A stretch of 32,308 bases of DNA from an uncultured Bacteroidota bacterium (GTDB taxonomy: Bacteria > Bacteroidota > Bacteroidia > Chitinophagales > Saprospiraceae): assembly GCA_903933805.1 (NCBI GenBank), contig CAIZLM010000168.1, positions 1-32,308 on the forward strand, in the 5' to 3' direction. The notes beneath the pieces were generated by a model. The model was not told where the DNA came from. It saw only the letters and a list, made by a program, of their open reading frames with translations, and made no database searches. Positions 24,624 to 32,308 of this stretch are shown one piece after another. Positions within the stretch are counted from its first letter, which is position 1. Every line of letters begins with the position of its first letter. Made by a program: the position numbers and the translations under genes.

Positions 24624-25709
24624 GGTCAATGCGCTATAGTCATTTTTCAACGCGGTCAGTTCCCCTTCTTTGTGTTGCAACGCTTGTTGGTATTCAACAA
24701 TAGTGGAGTTTTTTTGCTTTAACAGGTCCAACGGGAGTTTAAATCCATCCTTAAGATAGTCAAGTTTAATGCTGACTTCGTTCAATTCAACAGGAGCATA
24801 GTCATCAAAATGTATGAATACTTGTGGGTCGTCGGTATCAAATATATATTCAGTAGCACTTTCAAACAGGGCGTTGGATGATAATTGGAGTGGAATATCG
24901 ATTTTTTGACCGTCTTGAAGTAAGGAAACGCTGTGTAACGCAATACTGGTATAGTTGTTTAGCGGATCAAATCTAAGTTGCGAGACAATGGTTGGGGATT
25001 TAAAGAAGAAGGATATCTCTGTGAATTGAGGCGTAATATTTACGATGATGGAATCAGTTTCATTAAATTCACGGGCATCAATTTTATAAAATAACTGAGC
25101 GACCTGTGGAACAGGTTGTTCAAAAAAAATATTGTTTTGGGTGATCAACGCGTTAAAATCGCCATCAGAGATTTTAGAAATCCATTTTTCAAATATTTTT
25201 CTACGACAGTGAAAGGAAAGGGCTGAATTGTTGAACACGCCGGATGATTGAACATTTCGGTAAATACCGCTTTTTTTTCTCACAAAAATGAAATCACCCA
25301 ATTGCGCCACCTGGAGTAGAAAATCCCAATCTTCAAACAATGGCAAATCTGTGTCAAATATGCAATACTGTTGCAAGATTTCACTTTTAAAAAGCAATGC
25401 TAGGTTGGGAATGAAATTCCCCAGCAATAATTGTTGGGAATGGTACTCCCGATCATAAATCATCCAGGTTTCAGCGTGTTCATTCACCATTTCGACGATG
25501 CCATATGCTGCGGGAGCGCTGCTTGTCGATAGAACACGGTATAAGTTTTCAATATTATGGGGCAGCATTAAATCATCCTCATCCAAAAAGCAAAAGTAAT
25601 CACCCCGAACAGTTTTTAGCCCAACATTGGCCGCTGAAGGCCGGTCAAGTGCGTATTCTGTCGAAACAATGCGCAAGGGAAAACCACCACAATGATCTCC
25701 TAACATCAT
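24615..25709 (-). CDS. Glycosyltransferase family 2, C-terminal part in a shifted frame (plus beta-rich and coiled-coil tail)
   Basis: This 364-residue frame begins inside a GT2 domain: PSAANVGLKTVRGDYFCFLDEDD carries the GT-A DXD-type motif, and PLFEDWDFLLQVAQ the catalytic ED motif. The first strands of the fold and the initial Asp are missing, but they are present at the end of the upstream gene (LISVIVRTMNRPELP ... EVIVVDALG). The two frames meet at an A8 run, and a -1 shift or one extra A would join them without loss. After the GT2 domain come a beta-rich region (LRFDPLNNYTSIALHSVSLL) and a short coiled coil (LQHKEGELTALKNDYSALTKK). Taken alone, the piece should be an inactive transferase. 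See the homopolymer entry. Confidence 0.75.
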   Translation of the reverse strand: MMLGDHCGGFPLRIVSTEYALDRPSAANVGLKTVRGDYFCFLDEDDLMLPHNIENLYRVLSTSSAPAAYGIVEMVNEHAETWMIYDREYHSQQLLLGNFIPNLALLFKSEILQQYCIFDTDLPLFEDWDFLLQVAQLGDFIFVRKKSGIYRNVQSSGVFNNSALSFHCRRKIFEKWISKISDGDFNALITQNNIFFEQPVPQVAQLFYKIDAREFNETDSIIVNITPQFTEISFFFKSPTIVSQLRFDPLNNYTSIALHSVSLLQDGQKIDIPLQLSSNALFESATEYIFDTDDPQVFIHFDDYAPVELNEVSIKLDYLKDGFKLPLDLLKQKNSTIVEYQQALQHKEGELTALKNDYSALTKK

Positions 25710-26608
25710 TTTTTTTCTCCTAGGGCATCCACGACAATTACCTCAATATTGGGATAGGTTTGTTTGGCCAACGATTGAAGAGCTTCCGGCAGCTCAGGGC
25801 GGTTCATCGTCCGGACGATAACAGAAATCAGTGGATAATTGGCTGGTGAATGAGGCGTAATAGCCACTTTTGCCCCCAATATTGGTCTTTGTTGCCAAAG
25901 GGTATCCCCTGATTTCAACCGATTGGAGCGTACTATTCTGAAAGCTTCAGCGAAGTATGTATCCCTAGGGAGGGTATATGTACGGTATGCATGTAAGGCA
26001 TTTATGTGGCGTTTATAATCTTGCACTTCTTGCTGGCTGACAAAGCAGTCCATTGCATGGTCTAAGATAGGATGAATATCGGTGATATCATGTAAGAAAT
26101 TGGGGTGTAAGGGTTGGCCTACTTCATAATATACCAGGTTGACATCGTCGTAGTACCGGATTGCTGCCTGGGTTCCGGCCTTGTGCAGTGCCAGGTGGTC
26201 TGGATGTATCTCTGATGCAGCAGGCAGGTAAATATTGGCAGGCTGAAAATTTGTTATAATATCAAGCAGTGTCCCTATCAGGCCCTCGTCTGCTGTTAAA
26301 CTTCTATCTGGATACCGCAGGAACACAGGCTGCCCGTAACCAAGTATGTCTGCTGCCGACAAAGTCTCTGTTTCTCGGATAGTGGCGTACTCGGTCGTGT
26401 TTTGATGGTCACGTACAGGAAAACCACCATCGGTTGCGATCACCACGAGGAGTACATCTTCTTGGGCAATATGGCGGATTATTGCACCTCCGCAACCAAA
26501 TACTTCGTCGTCGGGGTGGGGGGCAAAAATCAAAGTATTGCCGGAGGGCAATGTTTTTTCACATTGGTAGGGGATAATATCTATTTCAGAGCGACTATCG
26601 TGTGGCAT
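25706..26608 (-). CDS. PIG-L family deacetylase fused to the start of a GT2 glycosyltransferase (frame broken)
   Basis: Residues about 20-215 form a LmbE/PIG-L zinc-dependent deacetylase domain: the metal motif is FAPHPDDEVFGCGG, and the later histidine motif is EIHPDHLALHKAG. Such enzymes remove N-acetyl groups from sugars. From about residue 255 a GT2 domain begins (YPLISVIVRTMNRPELPEAL, then IEVIVVDALG) and stops after only 42 residues at a TGA following GAA AAA AAA. The rest of the GT2 domain continues in the next frame (24615-25709). The intact form would be a deacetylase-glycosyltransferase of about 665 residues. The deacetylase half should be active as it stands. It is the last unit of the minus-strand glycan operon, 150 bp after the gene before it. 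Confidence 0.85.
   Translation of the reverse strand: MPHDSRSEIDIIPYQCEKTLPSGNTLIFAPHPDDEVFGCGGAIIRHIAQEDVLLVVIATDGGFPVRDHQNTTEYATIRETETLSAADILGYGQPVFLRYPDRSLTADEGLIGTLLDIITNFQPANIYLPAASEIHPDHLALHKAGTQAAIRYYDDVNLVYYEVGQPLHPNFLHDITDIHPILDHAMDCFVSQQEVQDYKRHINALHAYRTYTLPRDTYFAEAFRIVRSNRLKSGDTLWQQRPILGAKVAITPHSPANYPLISVIVRTMNRPELPEALQSLAKQTYPNIEVIVVDALGEKK
25709..25716 (-). other. A8 homopolymer at the frame break of the PIG-L/GT2 gene
   Basis: On the minus strand the sequence is GGAGAAAAAAAATGATG. The upstream frame reads GAA AAA AAA TGA; shifting back one base gives AAA AAA ATG ATG and enters the rest of the GT2 domain. A AAA AAA is a classic -1 slippery heptamer, and A8-A9 runs also promote transcriptional slippage. 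The same GGAGAAAAAAAA context at 5696-5703 (minus strand) stays in frame in another gene. Confidence 0.8.
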
Positions 26609-26758
26609 GAATAACCGTTTTTAACTCGTTAGGTGGCACGCTGTCTGGGGAAACTGGCTTTTTTTGTCTCAGACGCGACCAGCTAATTATTAATACTCGG
26701 GTACTTCGTTTTTTGTATTCTACACCATCATTTTTCTGGGTAAATACGACGAAAACGC

Positions 26759-28756
26759 CTAAAATAAATCGCTGTCGCCCCAAGTAAAATAAAAATGCTC
26801 TTCAATGTCAACAGGTTTGATTTCGCCTGAATAGGGCACAATGCAGAGGTAAAGGTTGTTGACTTCACGGGTTTTTACGAACCCGGCAGTCCGTAATATT
26901 TCATTCCACCAGACCGGTGTTTCTGAAAACCAGCCCTCTGCATGTTGTATTTCGGGTAGGTCTTGCAACATCCTCGACAGCCCTGCCGCCATGGCTTTTG
27001 TCGCGGTATCGCGGCCAAACAACGCGTCTCCTATGCTTAACTGATCACCATCTTGCCGCACCAGCCACCACCCCACCGGTTTTCCCCAATGCTTGGTAAG
27101 GTAGAAGAAATACTGAAAGTCAGGATGTTGCTCATACCGCCAGCGCAGATAAGACTTGTCGCGCAGGGTGAGCCAGGGATAATCTTTCCGCACATGGTCA
27201 AATACTTGGTCTGCCCAATCGCCAACTTTTTCGTGCCTGCTGACCTGGTACCCACCCAAGTTGGTAAACAAAGAATTCGCCTTGCGGTATTTTTGGATGT
27301 GCGCTACCGATAATTGCCACATAAAGACAGGCTTGTCGGCCACATACCCCAAAAAAAGCTGGCCCAGCCGGCGGATATGACCGGTGCAAAAACCGTAAAT
27401 AAAATATACTTTTTGCTCAAAGTACACCCGCTCTATCAGCCGGAATACACGCGTCAGTAAACCGTTTTTGCCCCGTCCAATATCACGGTATGTGGGAACA
27501 ATGAAGGTGTCGCCAGCGTGCTGAACAAGTACGTTCCTATTCGCACCTATGCTTAAGGTCAGCGGATAGGTTGTGTACTGGCCAGCCAAGATACCTGCTT
27601 TCCATGCGGTACTGACGATCGGGCCACCATACGGTTGCTGTTTGAATTTCCATTGCCAATGCGCCATGGAGCGATTGATGTCAAAGGTTCTGTTGAATGC
27701 CGGTAAAATGAAGGATTCGTCGCCTTCCTGGTACGTTCTAATACATACATCGCTTTGGCGTAGTTTCGTGATTTCAAACCCCCTCGTACCCGTTTGATAA
27801 GCATCGGCCTGTCGCTGCATGACCGCAACATATTCGTCCAACGCAACGTGATCGAAGGGGAATATATCCATTACCTGAGACGGGTTCTCTTCCACGCGAC
27901 GAACAAGTTCGAGAAAAGTAGGCAGGACTGCTTTCCCTATTTTTCTGTTGTATTCCACATAATATCCAAGTGCAGAGAAAGATTGATACACTTCAGCCAC
28001 TGCTTTCACGGCTGACGGCTGATCGATTTGATGTGTATAAGTTGCTTCATGAAACAGCAGTATTGTACTTAAATCGTCTCTTAGCAGCGTTTTTATTTTT
28101 GTGAATAGCCTATGGTGGTCAGAAAACTGTTGCAACGATTCATGCAACAAGACTATATCGTAGCATTCGGGCGGTTGTAACAATGGGTGCTCCTCCAAGA
28201 AACCCCCGATGAGATAGGTAGGGCCAGGATACACCTCCTGTGCGTATTCTAGGCTCGTACTGTCTGTTGCGATTGCCACAACGTCATATCCTTTTTTGGC
28301 CAACGATGCGCTGATTGCCCCCAACGAGCAGCCAATATGCAGTATCCGGGAAGGTGGGGGCGGTAATTGTTCTACAAGCAGTAAGAAGGCGGCAGCTTGG
28401 GCTTGTTCCAACGTAAACATTTCAGACCCTGCTGGCCAATAACCGACATGAAACATATCACCGCCAAATAAGTATCGCTGAAAAGGAATGGGGTGTGGGA
28501 GATCCAGGGTTGTTCCTGCGGATCGTTTTTCCCATTTCCAAGTGGCCAATGTTTGATGGAATCTATTTCTTATCCGGCCATAGTACGTTCCCGGTTGCAT
28601 CCTTTCCCACACTTTTTCCGGTATGACGAAAGGAGAGGCCGATAACTCAACCGCAATAAATGGGATCATTAGGGGGCTTAAGCCCAGTTCGAAGGTTAAT
28701 TCCCCCCCCAATTGACGGGTCAACAGCAAAGGTAGGAGATGTCGTAACGCAGCCAC
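26759..28756 (-). CDS. SAM methyltransferase plus GNAT-like acyltransferase, probable C-terminal part of a GT2 fusion
   Basis: This 665-residue frame has three parts. Residues about 20-75 are a small beta-rich segment (MIPFIAVELSASPFVIPEKV). Residues about 95-290 are a class I SAM methyltransferase with motif I ILHIGCSLGAISAS and acidic strand VVAIATDSTSL. From about 345 to the end is a GNAT/Acetyltransf_9-like domain, with IVPTYRDIGRGKNGLLTRVF matching the acyl-CoA pyrophosphate loop. The longest start is a GTG at 28756 that lies within the preceding gene, only 12 nt after an in-frame stop; the first ATG is at 28669. No start looks natural. A one-base change in the G8 run at 28702-28709 would fuse it to the GT2 gene upstream. 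The role is probably glycan methylation and acylation. Confidence 0.72.
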   Translation of the reverse strand: MAALRHLLPLLLTRQLGGELTFELGLSPLMIPFIAVELSASPFVIPEKVWERMQPGTYYGRIRNRFHQTLATWKWEKRSAGTTLDLPHPIPFQRYLFGGDMFHVGYWPAGSEMFTLEQAQAAAFLLLVEQLPPPPSRILHIGCSLGAISASLAKKGYDVVAIATDSTSLEYAQEVYPGPTYLIGGFLEEHPLLQPPECYDIVLLHESLQQFSDHHRLFTKIKTLLRDDLSTILLFHEATYTHQIDQPSAVKAVAEVYQSFSALGYYVEYNRKIGKAVLPTFLELVRRVEENPSQVMDIFPFDHVALDEYVAVMQRQADAYQTGTRGFEITKLRQSDVCIRTYQEGDESFILPAFNRTFDINRSMAHWQWKFKQQPYGGPIVSTAWKAGILAGQYTTYPLTLSIGANRNVLVQHAGDTFIVPTYRDIGRGKNGLLTRVFRLIERVYFEQKVYFIYGFCTGHIRRLGQLFLGYVADKPVFMWQLSVAHIQKYRKANSLFTNLGGYQVSRHEKVGDWADQVFDHVRKDYPWLTLRDKSYLRWRYEQHPDFQYFFYLTKHWGKPVGWWLVRQDGDQLSIGDALFGRDTATKAMAAGLSRMLQDLPEIQHAEGWFSETPVWWNEILRTAGFVKTREVNNLYLCIVPYSGEIKPVDIEEHFYFTWGDSDLF

Positions 28757-29594
28757 AGTCTGTGATCACAATGCTGGGGACTTGGGAACGGCCGGAGTCG
28801 GTTTGGTGGAAGCCCGTGGAGCCAATATCCGTACCATAATACTTCTCCATATACTGTTGGTGTGCTTCACCCATATACGTTGCCTTGTGCTCCGTTGGTG
28901 ACTGATTCCAGTAATGTACAACGTGCGCATCTGGGATACAGACAACGGTTTTGCCAGCCAACACCGCATTTATACAGATATCCGTGTCTTCGTAGTACAT
29001 AAAAAAGCGCGGATCAAAGAGGTTGCCACCCTGAAAGTAGGAAGTATCGTTTTTGATAAGCAGGCACGCACCAGACAGAAAGGACTCCGTAAAAGGTGTC
29101 TCCGTCTTCCAGAATCGCTCGTGTCGGATGGTCCACTGTGCATCTAGCAATGTAGCGTCAACGGCGGACTGTTTGGCGATAGCCATGTTGTATTGGATAC
29201 TCCACGAATGCCCCAGTGCTGGTGGAAGCTTAAATAATTTGTTGTCATCCCAAAAAAATCGGGGACCGGCAATCAGTGCGTTGGTTTGTAGGGCGCCTTG
29301 CAACAATTGCTGTAGAAAACCGGCATCCGGCACGGTATCAGGGTTGATGACCAAAAACCAATCCGCCGGATACGCCTGTGCTGCCCGATTAACAGCCGCG
29401 CCGAATCCGATGTTTTTGCCAAATCGCATTACTTTGATGCGGTTGTCTTTTTTGGCGAGGGTCACGATGGCGTCTTCCCCGCTGTTGTCGGCAATAACGA
29501 CCAATCCCATCTCCGGCTCTCGGAGTAGAATATCTACCAGCAGTAGAATGAAATCTGCGGTGAAATAATTTACGACAATGGCATTGATCTGCAT
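28647..29594 (-). CDS. Glycosyltransferase family 2 (rhamnosyltransferase-like), probably truncated by frameshift
   Basis: This 315-residue product starts MQINAIVVNYFTADFILLLV, the usual opening of GT2 rhamnosyltransferase-like enzymes. It holds NIGFGAAVNRAAQ, the donor-site motif VINPDTVPD and the catalytic region DPRFFMYYEDTDICINAVLAG with the ED pair, followed by HVVHYWNQSPTEH. The catalytic domain is therefore complete. The last 19 residues after the G8 run (INLRTGLKPPNDPIYCG at the very end) look like out-of-frame translation, because the other frame here continues as a conserved-looking segment into the methyltransferase. It overlaps the next frame by 110 nt and follows the previous gene by 10 nt. 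Confidence 0.85.
   Translation of the reverse strand: MQINAIVVNYFTADFILLLVDILLREPEMGLVVIADNSGEDAIVTLAKKDNRIKVMRFGKNIGFGAAVNRAAQAYPADWFLVINPDTVPDAGFLQQLLQGALQTNALIAGPRFFWDDNKLFKLPPALGHSWSIQYNMAIAKQSAVDATLLDAQWTIRHERFWKTETPFTESFLSGACLLIKNDTSYFQGGNLFDPRFFMYYEDTDICINAVLAGKTVVCIPDAHVVHYWNQSPTEHKATYMGEAHQQYMEKYYGTDIGSTGFHQTDSGRSQVPSIVITDCGCVTTSPTFAVDPSIGGGINLRTGLKPPNDPIYCG
28702..28709 (-). other. G8 homopolymer at the GT2/methyltransferase frame junction
   Basis: On the minus strand ATT GGG GGG GGA ATT is read in the GT2 frame. Removing one G gives ATT GGG GGG GAA TTA, which continues into the methyltransferase frame as PSIGGELTFELGLSPL. G8 is the longest G/C run inside any coding region in this window. 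Confidence 0.8.
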
Positions 29595-29604
29595 GCTCCT
29601 CTAT

Positions 29605-30801
29605 TTAACTTATGCGTCGTCCTTCTGCCCTGCCATAGGCGATGAAGTGTAGTAGTGGGTTCATACCAGCACTTTTTACGTCCGGATAAGCGTTTAGGTA
29701 GTACGCACTGTCGAATATGGAACATGGTTTTCGGCCTTCAAAACCACCGAATTTTACGTAATGCATGACAGGGGACATCCCGCAAGCCGCTACGTCTGGG
29801 TTGTTTTGCAAGTAATACGATTTGTCAAACAGCCCGCTTTTGAGGACGGACGACTTCAAGCGGCGTTCATGCACCAATCTTGCCAATTTCCCGAACCCAA
29901 GGCTTCGAGGAGTGCTGTTGTGGGGTGTTTCGAGTTGGTGCTCCCGAGCAGGATGAACAATACTATTGGAGCTTTCTTGTAGGATGAAGTCATGGCGGGG
30001 TTCTACCCACAGTCCCGCGTTTTTTTCTTGCTGCAACGTTTGAACAAGGGCTAGCTGCTGGTTGAGTGCTGCTGTTTTTTCGCCCAGTTCCGCTTGTAAA
30101 TTGTTCAATTGGTACTCCAAGGATATTTTTTTTCCCAGCGAAGCAAATAAATGTTGGACAAAAGTATCACGCTGTTCATGCTCCAAAAAATCCAAAAAAT
30201 CTTTTGGGATGTCCCGCCCTATACAGACAACAGCAAGTCCATATCCATGTAAAAATTCAAAAGAAGGATAAAGATTTTTTATTTCCTCGAAAAGCTTCCA
30301 AACTCCAAAGCCATTTTCGCGTACGTTGGAATCATGAAAGATGATCACGCCCGAAGGGCTCATTTTAGGAAGCCAGGTATCGAAGTCATGCCGTACTGAA
30401 GCATAGTCGTGCATGCCATCTATGTGTAATAGATCTATCGTTTCATCATTGAAATAAACAAGGGCCTCATCAAAGGTCATCTGCAGTAAATTCGAAAAAT
30501 GCGCATAGTGTTGGTTGTTTATTTTCAGGGCGTATTGAAAAATATCAGTAGCCGTAGCCGTACCCAACCCAATATCCACACCATACCAAATATCCACACC
30601 ATAAGCTTTTGTAGAGAGCTTTAACTCAGATATGGCTTGACAAAAGGCAAAGTAAGAGGTGCCATACTGAGTGCCGAGTTCCACTAAGATTCGGGGCCTT
30701 AATTTTTCAATTAGGAAAAAAGCGAAGGGCGTATGTTCCGTCCATGCCGTTGTTTTTTCATTGAATCGAACTTCAGAAAATACTAAACTACTAATCTTCA
30801 T
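29605..30801 (-). CDS. Class I methyltransferase with coiled coil and C-terminal NPDV repeats
   Basis: Residues about 30-200 of 398 form a SAM-dependent methyltransferase of the Methyltransf_24/cephalosporin-hydroxylase-like group. Motif I is ILVELGTQYGTSYFAF, followed by DLLHIDGMHDYASVRHDFD and MSPSGVIIFHDSNVRENG. Residues about 225-265 form a coiled coil (LEYQLNNLQAELGEKTAALN). Residues 325-398 are two copies of a roughly 37-residue unit with YYLxxxPDVxxxGMxPxxHxxxxGxxEGR. Similar repeats occur at the ends of sugar-transfer proteins in polysaccharide loci and probably mediate protein or glycan contacts. Its ATG overlaps the end of the upstream gene by 11 nt, implying translational coupling. 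The glycan target is unknown. Confidence 0.83.
   Translation of the reverse strand: MKISSLVFSEVRFNEKTTAWTEHTPFAFFLIEKLRPRILVELGTQYGTSYFAFCQAISELKLSTKAYGVDIWYGVDIGLGTATATDIFQYALKINNQHYAHFSNLLQMTFDEALVYFNDETIDLLHIDGMHDYASVRHDFDTWLPKMSPSGVIIFHDSNVRENGFGVWKLFEEIKNLYPSFEFLHGYGLAVVCIGRDIPKDFLDFLEHEQRDTFVQHLFASLGKKISLEYQLNNLQAELGEKTAALNQQLALVQTLQQEKNAGLWVEPRHDFILQESSNSIVHPAREHQLETPHNSTPRSLGFGKLARLVHERRLKSSVLKSGLFDKSYYLQNNPDVAACGMSPVMHYVKFGGFEGRKPCSIFDSAYYLNAYPDVKSAGMNPLLHFIAYGRAEGRRIS
29608..29829 (-). repeat. Two tandem ~37-residue coding repeats
   Basis: Residues 325-362 (FDKSYYLQNNPDVAACGMSP onward) and 363-398 (FDSAYYLNAYPDVKSAGMNP onward) are clearly related. They share FD, YYL, PDV, G-M-P, H, G and EGR. 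The DNA has diverged well past slippage, so the duplication is old and kept. Confidence 0.8.
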
Positions 30802-32284
30802 TCTCTAGGGCTTTCAAGGCTTTAAAATAATCAGACTGTGACATCGTGGGTACGGCGACTTCTTTTTTCCAATAAATACCGGTCCAATCAATAAACTGAA
30901 TACGTTCGGTGATGGCCAACACCTTTCGGTAGTCTTCTACCGCTTTTCGGCAAGCTGGAACCGCCCCCCAATCGTCCACAATACAATAGCCGCCGATCGA
31001 CAACTTGGGATATAGGTGCATTAAAACATCGATGGTGGATTCATACATGTCGCCATCCAGCCTCAGCAATGAAAGTTGTGTGATGGGGGCTGTGGGCATG
31101 GTATCCTTAAACCATCCTTTCAGGAAAACAACCCGATCGTCCAACAGGCCATACTTGCTGAAATTTTGCTGTACATCCTCCAAGGAAACAGACAAGGCAG
31201 AATAGCTATGGTGTGTGTCGTTGCGGTCTGCGGGATATGCTAGGTCGTTTGGTTTTGGAAGCCCTTCAAAAGAGTCGGCTACCCACACTTTTTTATCAGG
31301 AACATCATAAGCATCCAGTATTTCGCGCATAAAAATACAGGCCCCGCCCCGCCAGGCCCCTGTTTCTATCACATCCCCCGCAACGCCCTTGGCGATAATA
31401 TCGAGTAAGCAATGTTCAATGTTACTCAATCGCTTGTAACCAATCATCGTTTCCCCGTTCTCTGGCCATATCGTACCGTCAAAAGTAGTACCTGCACAAC
31501 GCCGCAGTAAATTTGAATCATCAATGATGAGTATAGGATCCAGGTTGTCGGGCAAGTTTGCCCCCAACAAATTTATTTTCATTTTGAACAGCCTGACCTC
31601 TAGACTCCTGTCATGACCGACTTGGATGGGCGCTACAAGCCCCCTTTTTTCGTGCCAAGGTCTTTCGTGCTTCATTTTTTCGAACACCACAATGCTGTCA
31701 TAGAAATGGATCGCGTGCAGGTTGTGGGTAAACCGGGAATGGGGTAGGGCGTTGTTTCGTATATGCCAGGCATGGAGGTGGTCAACCAATGACTTGGCAT
31801 ACTCGATGAAACTATCCTGATTTTTATAGCCTCCACCATAATCTTCCCAATAGGACGTATGGGTGTCTTCACAGAGATAGATGCTGTTCTCGTTCATGTG
31901 ATCGAACAACATCTCCAGCGTGGTAATCTGTTCGTCCATTCGGTGGCCTCCGTCGTCAATCAGGATGTCAATGGTGGGGATTTTGGAGATTAAATCCTGT
32001 AGAAAAACCGGATCAGACTGTGAGCCTATGAAAATTTCTATATTTTCATCTTCGAATTGTTTGCATTCCTGACGTACATCCAGCCCATAAATACGCACAT
32101 TTGGTCCAAAATATGATTTCCACATTTGTAAACTGCCGCCTTGTGCAACGCCGATCTCCAAGACAACACAGTCTTTTCCGACATATTGTTCAAAATGCCG
32201 GTGATAGATATTAAAATAGTGTGGCCATTTGTGGATAACATTTCTTCTGTTGGTCTCAAAATACTGCTCAAGTGGGTTTCTCAT
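30791..32284 (-). CDS. Double methyltransferase: class I domain fused to a TylF-like O-methyltransferase
   Basis: Two SAM-dependent domains lie in 497 residues. The N-terminal one (about 35-190) has VVLEIGVAQGGSLQMW and TIDILIDDGGHRMDEQ, as in sugar or macrolide O-methyltransferases. The C-terminal one (about 250-480) matches TylF/macrocin O-methyltransferase: GDVIETGAWRGGACIF, VWVADSFEGLPKPND, LLRLDGDMYESTIDVLMHLY and GYCIVDDWGAVPACRKAVED. Both acidic metal sites look intact. The start at 32284 gives MRNPLEQYFETNRRN, the usual opening. The frame stays open to the window edge (GTG at 32308), so an extension cannot be excluded. It is the first visible gene of the minus-strand glycan operon, and more genes probably lie to the right. 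Confidence 0.85.
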   Translation of the reverse strand: MRNPLEQYFETNRRNVIHKWPHYFNIYHRHFEQYVGKDCVVLEIGVAQGGSLQMWKSYFGPNVRIYGLDVRQECKQFEDENIEIFIGSQSDPVFLQDLISKIPTIDILIDDGGHRMDEQITTLEMLFDHMNENSIYLCEDTHTSYWEDYGGGYKNQDSFIEYAKSLVDHLHAWHIRNNALPHSRFTHNLHAIHFYDSIVVFEKMKHERPWHEKRGLVAPIQVGHDRSLEVRLFKMKINLLGANLPDNLDPILIIDDSNLLRRCAGTTFDGTIWPENGETMIGYKRLSNIEHCLLDIIAKGVAGDVIETGAWRGGACIFMREILDAYDVPDKKVWVADSFEGLPKPNDLAYPADRNDTHHSYSALSVSLEDVQQNFSKYGLLDDRVVFLKGWFKDTMPTAPITQLSLLRLDGDMYESTIDVLMHLYPKLSIGGYCIVDDWGAVPACRKAVEDYRKVLAITERIQFIDWTGIYWKKEVAVPTMSQSDYFKALKALENED

Positions 32285-32308
32285 TCCGTGTAAATTTATG
32301 CCACGCAC

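Noticed and set aside
26595-26783. 62-codon minus-strand frame between the GNAT-like and PIG-L genes
   Set aside because: It overlaps both neighbours and reads as unrelated residues; no evidence that it extends either domain.

Overview
The window is about 32.3 kb of a Bacteroidota chromosome of moderate GC. Three things point to the phylum: type IX secretion sorting domains of both kinds (a gliding-motility-associated type B tail and two type A tails), -7 promoter elements of the form TAnnTTTG, and a transketolase split into two genes. The giant HYR-like surface protein and the long multidomain sugar-transfer proteins suggest the Saprospiria (Haliscomenobacter/Lewinella-like). That placement is inference; no rRNA is present.

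Layout. (1) 1-10.4 kb is mostly housekeeping and surface genes: a RIC/ScdA di-iron repair protein, a YbbP-type FtsX permease without a neighbouring ATPase, a secreted IgGFc-binding-like/SprB-repeat protein with a type B tail, a secreted serine hydrolase with a type A tail, lysyl-tRNA synthetase, and a PLP trans-sulfuration enzyme. The last two converge on a strong bidirectional terminator. (2) 10.4-18.8 kb is an accessory cassette, all on the plus strand: an AT-rich leader, a 50-residue peptide gene made largely of three ITGLDxIG repeats, a 154-residue Cys-containing cytosolic protein, a 141-residue secreted protein, and a 2174-residue secreted protein (CUB-like, HYR-like, P-domain, dockerin-like, cohesin-like, type A tail), closed by a terminator. 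(3) 18.8-19.4 kb is non-coding but strongly structured, and ends in a second intrinsic terminator. (4) 19.4-24.4 kb on the plus strand carries a Kbp-like BON/LysM protein, the two transketolase halves, a DUF1972 glycosyltransferase and a WcaJ-type polyprenyl-phosphate sugar-1-phosphate transferase. (5) 24.6-32.3 kb is a convergent minus-strand operon of polysaccharide-building and decorating enzymes (methyltransferases, GT2 glycosyltransferases, a GNAT-like domain, a PIG-L deacetylase) that runs off the right edge.

How it fits together. Regions 4 and 5 look like one end of an exopolysaccharide or surface-glycan locus: the WcaJ-like enzyme would load the first sugar on the lipid carrier, and the other enzymes extend and modify the glycan. 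Two genes in region 5 are broken exactly at 8-base homopolymers (A8 and G8), and in each case the two frames together make one sensible multidomain protein. Phase variation, programmed slippage and sequence error are all possible. The least familiar part is region 2. The repeat peptide is too short for ordinary gene calling, but its repeats differ mostly at synonymous positions, which argues that it is a real protein. It sits at the head of the cassette that ends in the giant surface protein.
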